A stretch of 64,000 nt of DNA, taken from contig JAIUPT010000041.1 of NCBI GenBank assembly GCA_022315425.1, positions 434,001-498,000 on the forward strand, written 5' to 3'. The notes under the pieces were generated by a model. The model was not told the DNA's origin. It saw only the letters and a program-made list of their open reading frames with translations, and ran no database searches. This DNA is from Pseudevernia furfuracea. Taxonomy: Eukaryota; Ascomycota; Lecanoromycetes; Lecanorales; Parmeliaceae. Positions 56,632 through 64,000 of the stretch are shown here, one piece after another (the stretch's first letter is position 1; every line of letters begins with the position of its first letter). The position numbers were made by a program, and so were the translations under genes.

Positions 56632-57561
56632 CGGTTCGGATGATTATGCCTGGATAGCTGAAGACCTGCTTTTAAAGTTGTTGGTCTGGGAATGAAGAGG
56701 GCAAGGGCGAGAAGGATGGGAAGAACGGAGACGATGAGGTTGGTTTAAAAAATCGTGGGGCCGATACCAGGGCTTGACTTTTCCTGATCTCAATTAGTAG
56801 CAGGAGTTCGGCACATGTGTTGTTTGTGAGGGGGAGGGAGGTTGCTTGATATCATTCTCCAGACACTGCTCGCTTTGGATCAACACGCTAGAAAAAAAAA
56901 AAGGGCCCATTCTACTCAGACCGGGTCTTAGACTTGGCGAATCACGAAAAAAGGTTCGGCTCAATCAAAATAACAGCATAAGCTACGAAAAGGTTTTGCC
57001 ATGACAGGATTGTAGCAGTTTGAGGCGCGGCAAGTCTTGCTTTCGAAGTGCGTTTTCTTCCTCTTCAATACCGAACTGTACTCTGCAATCTGCATGTTGT
57101 TTTATGCCCCGGAAGGTAGAGCTGAGTCAGCATGCTGATCGCCACATCCAAGTCACACATCGAGTAATCCTGTCCCAGTTCGAGTCCTTTACGCATCAGA
57201 AATCAAAATTCGCACGGCATTCAGCCGAAAGATTTGCCTGTCCAGATAAAGTTTTTTTCCCTTGCAAAACGTGGCTGGGGTAAACAGGCCTAAGGAATCT
57301 CAAAAGTACTCTTCATCCTGGCTCCACCTAGGGTAACAGCGGTTTACTAGCCTCTTTTGCAAGAAAATGACCCAATCAACAGCGTCCCAAGATTGGGGGT
57401 CGCACAAGGGGTCCCGCGCGATTTACATATTGGCGACAGTCAGCGAGGTCTATGCGCACACGGTATTATGCACACCACCTACTCTACCTGGTCAACCTGT
57501 TTGAAATCGGCGCTCTTACTTGCAAATATCTCCTCCAACCCCAACAGGCCAAACCGAAAGA
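56632..57561. other. Intergenic, no gene seen
   Basis: Short frames only. Contains an A-rich run at about 56890-56902. Presumed promoter of the secreted protein at 57562. Confidence 0.4.
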
Positions 57562-58071
57562 ATGCACAGACTCGCCGTCGTGACAATACTCGCACTCACC
57601 AAGATATCCATCGCTCTCCCTCTTCTACTCCTTCCCTTGAACACCTCATCGCCGAACCCCCTTTCGCACAACGTGACGCCCCTATATCGGGAACCGTGGC
57701 CCGAAGTGCCCTGGACCTATGTCATTGACGATTCGGCCTCCATATTCATCGAGCGCTACGGCCGCCCCGTTTGCTCCGGAGACTTGCATTGCGAAGGGCA
57801 CATCATGGACAGCATCAATCAGATCGTGCGGATCGTAAATGAAGAATACGTGACGGGGCACGACGAGGTCAATTCTTTCACCAGCGGATGGGTGTGTTTT
57901 TGGATCAGACAGGAGACAATGGTGCCGAAAATGCTTGTTGAGGAGCTGGTCGCCACGCTGCGGTGGGTGACGCTACGCTATGGGACGACGGAGCTGACGC
58001 ACGCGGGGTTGTTGATATACGGGAGGTTGGCGGCGACGTTCGAATTGACTTTCCCAGGGGTTGCAGAGTGA
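57562..58071 (+). CDS. Small secreted protein, candidate effector-like
   Basis: 169 residues, one exon, ATG 57562. The N-terminus is a clear signal peptide (MHRLAVVTILALTKISIALP, followed by Leu-rich residues). The mature part contains ERYGRPVCSGDLHCEGHIMD, SGWVCFWIRQE and LVATLRWVTLRYG, with three or four cysteines. No known domain. It has no Cys-rich knot, so it could be a wall or host-interaction protein of the kind fungi use for small metabolites or defence. The gene sits just before the secondary-metabolite pair but points away from the synthetase. Confidence 0.68.
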   Translation: MHRLAVVTILALTKISIALPLLLLPLNTSSPNPLSHNVTPLYREPWPEVPWTYVIDDSASIFIERYGRPVCSGDLHCEGHIMDSINQIVRIVNEEYVTGHDEVNSFTSGWVCFWIRQETMVPKMLVEELVATLRWVTLRYGTTELTHAGLLIYGRLAATFELTFPGVAE

Positions 58072-58898
58072 CGGGGGGGGGGGGGTTTTCGGGGAGAGAG
58101 TGCTCTGGCGTTCTCAGTCGGGCAGCTCGACTGGGCATGGCATTCGCAGGCAAGGAAAAAGGAAAAGAGCCTCGTCGAGACTGTGTGTCGTTGGCTGGAA
58201 CCCAATGTGCGCTAAAACTGAGTGAGCGAACTGTTGTTTTCGAAACAGCGTCACATCAGAATCTCAAGCAGTGCCTTTCATCATCATTTTCATTCCAAGC
58301 TAAACAAATTCAATCATCATGTATCGTTGCTTTCGGCGCATATCGTCTTTGTAGCCTTCACGTTGGTCTCTTCACTTATTACCTCCCGGCCTCCAGAGGA
58401 TGGGGGCTCACCCTTCCACCGTTCAGTGTATTCCAACATCGACTGGCTGTAATCTAGCCGCACAACAATAATAAGTCGTTATGCCAAGACTGCCTGGACG
58501 TGGTGGTGGTGGTGGACTTTCAGCCGGGAAACGAGCCCAGTACATACACAGCTAGCTCCATGACATGGAAGCAAGTTCCATAACAAAATAGTAGTACGGA
58601 GCTCGGTATCAAGGTGCAATAATCTCGTTTCTGGGGCCCCACTGACCCCTATCCATTCATGTCAGAGCGTCGACTGCATCGGGTAAGCAGCTAACGCTGA
58701 TTTGCAGAGCAGAAGTTGTTCAAGGGATTATATGCAACCTCGACGGTAGTGTAGGCGTCAATATTTACATTGAACAGTAAGGTACACTTAATATTTCAAA
58801 TGCGTCGCCTGTCAGGAAAAACCCTAATGACGCGGGTTCTGGGCAAATCGAGACGATGAAGCCGATTTGATGTCCTCCCGTGCAACCGAAACCAGGGT
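58072..58898. other. Intergenic, no gene seen
   Basis: Begins with a G-run (58072-58085). Small frames only; 3' ends of the two convergent genes lie here. Confidence 0.4.
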
Positions 58899-61769
58899 TC
58901 AAAGGCCTCTTTCACTCAATACGGTCTTCAATGTCTTCTGGAAGGCGAAAATATATTCGTAATCAAGCATGTTTGCATGGCCGCCATCGCATTCATGGAA
59001 ACAAACCTCGTCCCTGGAGAAGTCTCTCCAATGAGACAGGTATCTCTCGAGCCACTCCTGCCTGCTATTCGATACAGACCTCAGGGGTGTCGCATAGAAG
59101 ACATCAATCTTTGTAACGTTGCCGCACGCCTCATACTCCTTGGCTGCCGATCCATATGCATCCGTCACATTCGCAATTGCCCACAGCTGCGCCTTGTCAA
59201 GCTTCAAGGCGTTGAGTTGAGCGGGATCCGCCACTTTCAAGATGTGATCAATGACCTCGTCAGGCGGGGAGTCGTACATGGCAGGGCCAATGACTGATGC
59301 GTATTCTTCAGGTATGAGTCCGAGAAAGTACGAAACCATGATAAGACAGGCAGACCAGTTCAGAGACCCTACTAGAGGCGCGATATGCGGAGGCGAGTCA
59401 AAAGCACCGACGAATGAGACCTTATCCCCCCGGGCTTCGAAAATCTTCGTAACCTCAAAGGCTACACTGGATCCTAGCGAGTATCCAGCGATGGCATACG
59501 GTCCGTCAGGCTGTGTTCTCTTCATGTGAGAGTGGTACAGGCGTGCAATCTCAGCAATGCTTCGGAAGAATGGCTCTCCGGGAACGACACCTCTTGCACG
59601 AAGACCATACACCGGGCGATCTAACATGTACTTCGCAAGTGGCAGGAATGCAAGGATGTTTCCAGAGGCAGGGTGTACCAACCAGAGCGGAGTCTTTGTG
59701 CCGCGAGTCTGCAATGGAACCACAGGATCGTACTCTTGTGAGTGCTGGTGGTCTATCGCGCAAGACACACCACGAATACTTGGATCCGCAAGCAGACTGA
59801 TCAGCGGAATCTCCACTTGCAGCTCAAGCGTTTCTTGAAGCTTCTGTTTGAACGCGAAGAGGGCGACTGAGCTCATACCCAGTTCAAAGATATTCGAGTC
59901 AACTCCTGTCTCATCTACCGGAATGTGGAGCATCTCGCAGATAATCTCGAGAACACATCGTTCGGTCTTTGAAGATGGGGCCTGCCGCGTAGCAACTCGG
60001 TAGGACCTGATAGCATCGTTATTCTCAGATTCCATCTTGCGAAAAGCGCCACTTTCAAAACTGCTCTGAATCTTCTTCCTTGGGAGCTTCCCAACAGATG
60101 ATTTGAAAAGAAAGGATTTGGAGAGGGGCAGGATCTGAAAAGGTCGAGCGCCAATACTGTTACCAGATATTCTCGTGATAGCATCAGCAGTATCCGCCTG
60201 TGCTTTGATGTCTTGCGGAACGAAATCTGGGAGATATATAACGCAGAACTCTTCGGTATCTGAGCCCTGAGGGCGGTGAGGAAACACAACAGTATATGAA
60301 GGTGATACACCAGGTATCTCCTCTAAAGCTGTCTCGATCTCGTGGGGTGAGTATTTGACACCGTTAATGATGATGACCTCTTTCGCTCTGCCAGCAAGGT
60401 TAAGGTTACCCTCGAGATCAATATAGGCTTTGTCACCGGATATAAACCATCCGTCCGACGTGAAAGCTTCAGCGGTAGCCGCTACATTTCGATAGTATTG
60501 CTTGAAAACCATTGGGCCCGACAACTGCAAGTTTCCAATCTCATTGGGCGCTGCGGCGGCGGTACCGTCGTCTTTGATGACGCGCATATGACCGTCAGGA
60601 AGGCAGGGTCCAACGCAGGCAAACTCAAGTCCTCTGGCTTGGTCGTACGATGGAAAGGACGAGCCCCATGTGATTCCGGCGCAGGTCTCTGTCAAGCCAT
60701 ATCCAGGTCGTATGACATTGCTCGGGGCGCCGAGTAGCGACAGTTGTTCTGCGAGGGTAGCGCAAGTTCCTACCACATTGGCTTCACCTCCAGATAAGAT
60801 GCCTCTAAGGCAAGAAAGATCAACTGTAGTCTGTCCGGGGATCGAGGTACCGCTATCGATTAAAGCACGTCTCACCATGGCAAGAAAGAAGTTTGGGGCG
60901 AAAGTAAATGTTGCTCGATGCTGATGGATGAGGCGAATAAAGCGCAGAGGCTCTAATAGAAGATCTGCCGCCTGCACATGAACCTGTTCTGCGCCGACGT
61001 CCATAGCGTGTATGTGGCTCTCCACTAAGTTCACGACATGATCCAGCCCAATCCAATTCAGGAATATGTCATCTTTTGTGGTACCATTGTGCTTACTTTT
61101 TGCTCGCACCGCGGCCAGAATCTGACTACAGCTCAAGCAAACAGCTTTTGCATTACCGGTACTTCCAGAAGTCAACATGAGCGCAGCTAGATCATTATCG
61201 GTCTCGCCCCAATCATGTCTGGTTTCAGGTTTGTCCTTGCTTAAGACGAGGTCTTCGGTTGAGTAAATCTTGAGCTGACCAAGACCAACGAACTCCGAAA
61301 CCAATTTCTCTCTCGTAAGTATGGTAGGGTTTGAGAAGAGGTCATTGAGATGGATGAGGTGTTTCTTCCGCTGCTCAATGTCGTTAACAAACGGAGTGGA
61401 GATTGCGGGTATATATCCTGCGAAGACAACAGCCCAAAACCACTCAATGTTGTCGCCATGTTCATCGAAATGTAGCAGTACCACCGAGCCGCTAGACAGC
61501 CCATCAATATTGTTTATCAATTGAGCTTTGGCATTCGCTCTGTGGAGAAGCTCGCGATACGTCATGCGGATGCCGAGGGATGGATAGCAATTTGGAGGGT
61601 AGGTTGTGATACCAGCGTTGGTAGCAGCTGCATTCTTGAGGATCTGCTGCAGGCCCTTGCTTTCAGAACACTCTTCGTGCAATTCAGGGTTTGGTGCCTC
61701 TTCTTTTTTCTTGTCGTCCACATGGCTATTAGGTGGCTGGAGTGTGTTTAGAATAACAGGCTGAGCCAT
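58899..61769 (-). CDS. NRPS-like synthetase, adenylation-thiolation-thioesterase
   Basis: 956 residues, single exon from ATG 61769. The adenylation domain spans about 50-590: ATP-binding loop LTSGSTGNAKAV (about 201), GYGLTETCAG, GWFISGDKAY, LAGRAKEVIIINGVKYSP, and the A10 lysine in SSVGKLPRKKIQ. A carrier domain follows, with the phosphopantetheine serine in FELGMSSVA (about 632). The thioesterase has WLVHPASGN, nucleophile GYSLGSS (about 763) and His in GGHANML (about 930). There is no condensation domain. This layout and length match fungal A-T-TE enzymes that activate aryl-pyruvate-type acids and dimerise them into quinones or furanones (atromentin, microperfuranone families). The exact substrate cannot be read. 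It lies divergent from a methyltransferase, so it is probably a cluster core gene. Confidence 0.9.
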   Translation of the reverse strand: MAQPVILNTLQPPNSHVDDKKKEEAPNPELHEECSESKGLQQILKNAAATNAGITTYPPNCYPSLGIRMTYRELLHRANAKAQLINNIDGLSSGSVVLLHFDEHGDNIEWFWAVVFAGYIPAISTPFVNDIEQRKKHLIHLNDLFSNPTILTREKLVSEFVGLGQLKIYSTEDLVLSKDKPETRHDWGETDNDLAALMLTSGSTGNAKAVCLSCSQILAAVRAKSKHNGTTKDDIFLNWIGLDHVVNLVESHIHAMDVGAEQVHVQAADLLLEPLRFIRLIHQHRATFTFAPNFFLAMVRRALIDSGTSIPGQTTVDLSCLRGILSGGEANVVGTCATLAEQLSLLGAPSNVIRPGYGLTETCAGITWGSSFPSYDQARGLEFACVGPCLPDGHMRVIKDDGTAAAAPNEIGNLQLSGPMVFKQYYRNVAATAEAFTSDGWFISGDKAYIDLEGNLNLAGRAKEVIIINGVKYSPHEIETALEEIPGVSPSYTVVFPHRPQGSDTEEFCVIYLPDFVPQDIKAQADTADAITRISGNSIGARPFQILPLSKSFLFKSSVGKLPRKKIQSSFESGAFRKMESENNDAIRSYRVATRQAPSSKTERCVLEIICEMLHIPVDETGVDSNIFELGMSSVALFAFKQKLQETLELQVEIPLISLLADPSIRGVSCAIDHQHSQEYDPVVPLQTRGTKTPLWLVHPASGNILAFLPLAKYMLDRPVYGLRARGVVPGEPFFRSIAEIARLYHSHMKRTQPDGPYAIAGYSLGSSVAFEVTKIFEARGDKVSFVGAFDSPPHIAPLVGSLNWSACLIMVSYFLGLIPEEYASVIGPAMYDSPPDEVIDHILKVADPAQLNALKLDKAQLWAIANVTDAYGSAAKEYEACGNVTKIDVFYATPLRSVSNSRQEWLERYLSHWRDFSRDEVCFHECDGGHANMLDYEYIFAFQKTLKTVLSERGL

Positions 61770-62901
61770 CTAGAAGAGGTCCGGTGTGGTGCGAATGTAA
61801 CGGCAGCGTTACACCGTGGCGTTCTAAGTGTCTCTGGCTGATGTATGATGGAAGTGTGACAATCAAAGATGATGGAGTATATGCAAGCTGCCATTCCCTA
61901 AAAATGCAATGGGTTGAGTAAAGGTTTCTAAAGGTAGGATACGCGTTCTAGCAGCAAAGGTCGTTCCTTTTGCTTCGGAGGATTTGGCCGTACCAACCGG
62001 CACCCTATTCTCGGTATCTACCGGGTTATCTAGTATGTAAGAATGTATTTTTATTCGTTCAAGATACAACTTAGGGCTACTTTAGACCACGTTTTCAACT
62101 TGACATCTTCTTGTACAAGCCACCTTTTGTAGAGGGGCATGGACCCAAGATTGCCTAGTAAAGCCTATGAAGCGTAAACTTAGGTGTAATTTTAATGGGA
62201 TAGGCCACTACGATACTTCTTAAGTTACGTAACTCCTGTCAAAAAATTCACCTAATATATGTCGAACGGTACTTCATGAAAGATTCTTATGCGTCGGAAC
62301 CCTTTAAAAGTACACACGGCGGCCACTCAGACCCTCTCTTGCACGTGGACTCTGGTTATCGCTACGCAATCTCTTATGTACCAGAAAACGCAGGGAGCGT
62401 AACCTAGATAATGGATGCACACGTTGACCTCGACCATCATTAGACGAAAAGCCACACTCCTCATTCCAGGAAAATTTTGAAACAGAGACACCGAGGATTT
62501 TGCCTGGCACCCAAGTCGGCATTCCTTGCATTAGCTCCGCCCCCAAAAGGGTAAAGGGAGGTCCATCGTTGCGAACACGAGGCGTGACAGAGTACCTATG
62601 CGGGAATCCTTCTTCATGTAGGCAACCATGTCGATAATGCGTTACCGATCGTAAGTTTACCGTCCCATGGAACAGGACGTACGGTACGCATTTGTCGTTC
62701 CTGCAAGATGCATGCCGCAATAGAAGAGGACCAATGGTATTACAGCTCCTCACACCGCTTTCCTGGTCGTGGTGGACCCCCTCGGGGACTTTGGAATGGA
62801 TTTTCGGCAAGCGCGGTCGATCACGATGATTCGAGGGTCCTTTTACATGTTTGAACATGCCTCTTCTTCTCAGTCTCTTGTACTGAACAGCATCTTTCAC
62901 T
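61770..62901. promoter_or_regulatory. Divergent promoter of the NRPS-like and methyltransferase genes
   Basis: 1.1 kb between two start codons pointing apart, a usual place for cluster co-regulation. A long minus-strand frame (63035-62304) overlaps it but is judged a shadow. Confidence 0.55.
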
Positions 62902-63835
62902 ATGGCAGCCGTAAACAGCAACACCGATATTACTCCCAAAGAGACCGACCCCGAAAAGGAGAAACCAGCTTGGTTCACCGAGGACGTCAGCGAAATCCCG
63001 GCAAACGCCCGACAACTCTTGGAGCAATATAGCAAAATTCCTCCCGACCAAGTGCTACCACATGTAGTAGAACAGGTAAGTTGAATAGCACCTTCGTCTA
63101 GTCAACAGCGACCAAGCCAGCTAACGCGTACACTTTACGAATGGACAGAGAAACAAAGCCTTCGAGATATTCCCATACCCATGTATCGGGCAGCTCCGCT
63201 TCCTCAGCCTGAACCTCAGCTCCCACCCACTCTACTCGCAGGTCCTCAAGCGTCTGAAGGGAGGGCAGACACTGCTGGACGTTGGCTGCTGCTTCGGTCA
63301 GGACATCCGAAAACTCGTTGTCGATGGGGCGCCCGCAGAGAACATCTACGGCACAGACGTAGAAAGTGAATTCATGGACCTTGGCCACGATCTCTTCCGC
63401 GATCGGGACACGCTGAAGGCTACGTTTTTCGCAAAAGACATGCTAGATCCGACGGCAGGCTGGGAAAGCTTCACCGGCAAGATGGACATGATATTCATTT
63501 CGTCATTCTTGCATCTCTTTGACTGGGCGGGCCAGATCAAAGCGGTGCGACAGCTGGCGAAGCTGCTGCGGCCAAAGGAGGGTTCGGCGATTTTCGGCCG
63601 GCAGCTCGGTAGTGTGGTTTCAGGAGAGTTTCCGAATCTTAAAGGCGAAGGAACCAATTTTAGGCACGATGTGGCGTCTTTCGAGAAGCTCTGGAAGCAG
63701 ATCGGGGATGAGGTTGGCTGCAGATGGAGGATTGAAGCTTCGTTGGATAATTCGGATTTTCTGGCCAAGAACAAGGGCAATGCTTGGTCGGAACCGAATA
63801 TGAGAATGATTATATTCACTGTCACTAGGGAGTGA
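62902..63835 (+). CDS. SAM-dependent methyltransferase of secondary metabolism
   Basis: Exons 62902-63075 and 63149-63835 (intron GTAAGT...GACAG, 73 bases) give 286 residues. The join gives VEQ-RNKAFEIFPYPCIGQLR in phase. The SAM-binding motif is LLDVGCCFGQDIRKLVVDG, with the acidic ribose-binding residue in IYGTDVESEF. Later motifs are DMIFISSFLHLFDWAGQ and LLRPKEGSAIFGRQLG. This family layout, with the N-terminal W-F-T-E segment, resembles O-methyltransferases of fungal meroterpenoid and related clusters (AusD/Trt5-like), by recall. Likely methylates a carboxyl or hydroxyl group on the metabolite made with the divergent synthetase; inferred from position. Confidence 0.85.
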
Positions 63836-64000
63836 CAATTGCCCATGTAATCAATGGTATACGGTGCGAATTTTTGTGCAGAGAACTCGCCCTTGTAAAT
63901 GCGAGCCGCGGAGTCGAGTACATTGTAATCGAGGCCAAGTCATAACCGCAGCTCCGAAGATAACCGGTCAGATCTCCATTCCAGTTTGGTATCGACTTTA

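Noticed and set aside
62304..63035. Minus-strand frame of 243 codons over the methyltransferase promoter and first exon
   Set aside because: No domain or composition bias of a protein; overlaps a well-supported exon on the other strand.

Overview
This window looks like nuclear DNA of a filamentous ascomycete (Pezizomycotina). The reasons are genes with short GT-AG introns (about 50-155 bases), typical families (HET and CHAT proteins, an A-T-TE NRPS-like enzyme, fungal tafazzin, a Pro/Gln-rich annexin), and blocks of transposon DNA eroded to AT-rich sequence by C-to-T changes of the kind left by repeat-induced point mutation (RIP). The species cannot be named from the sequence.

Layout. 0-5.4 kb: the end of a TPR protein, a folylpolyglutamate synthase gene, a relic of an arginine-biosynthesis acetyltransferase, and a collapsed NLR-type gene. 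5.4-20.3 kb: a nest of mobile elements. The outermost pair is inverted ends of an eroded DNA transposon (5659-20302). Inside lie a solo LTR (5988-6175) and an eroded Gypsy element (7044-19750). The Gypsy element is split by an eroded Copia element (10062-16201, target duplication ACTCG), and the Copia element is split by a young 3.1 kb LTR element (12024-15136). 20.3-23 kb: a hAT relic. 24.4-29.6 kb: a 290-residue protein of unknown family divergent from a large TPR-CHAT protease-like gene. 30.2-35.8 kb: a second, more complete Copia copy. 35.9-38.3 kb: a broken HET-domain gene. 38.7-58 kb: mostly ordinary genes (secreted repeat protein, tafazzin, a 1,082-residue fungal protein, annexin, C2H2 factor, small proteins). 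58.9-63.8 kb: a divergent pair of an NRPS-like synthetase and a methyltransferase, probably the edge of a secondary-metabolite cluster.

The most striking object is the young element at 12024-15136. It has two LTRs of 194 bases that are identical by eye, a G10 purine tract before the 3' LTR, and a near-perfect 5-base target duplication. Its single long ORF encodes an intact BIR (IAP/survivin-type) zinc domain, then a gag-like domain, then two zinc fingers. It has no protease, reverse transcriptase or integrase, so it must be mobilised by another element. An older, RIP-damaged solo LTR of the same family at 5988-6175 has a perfect 5-base duplication (TTAAG), so the family has been active at least twice here.

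A second theme is cell-death and self-recognition machinery: a TPR protein, a HeLo-like/WD40 relic, a CHAT protein with its divergent neighbour, a broken HET gene, and a BIR domain riding in a retroelement. Exon joins given here were read by eye from splice signals and reading frame; transcripts would be needed to confirm them.
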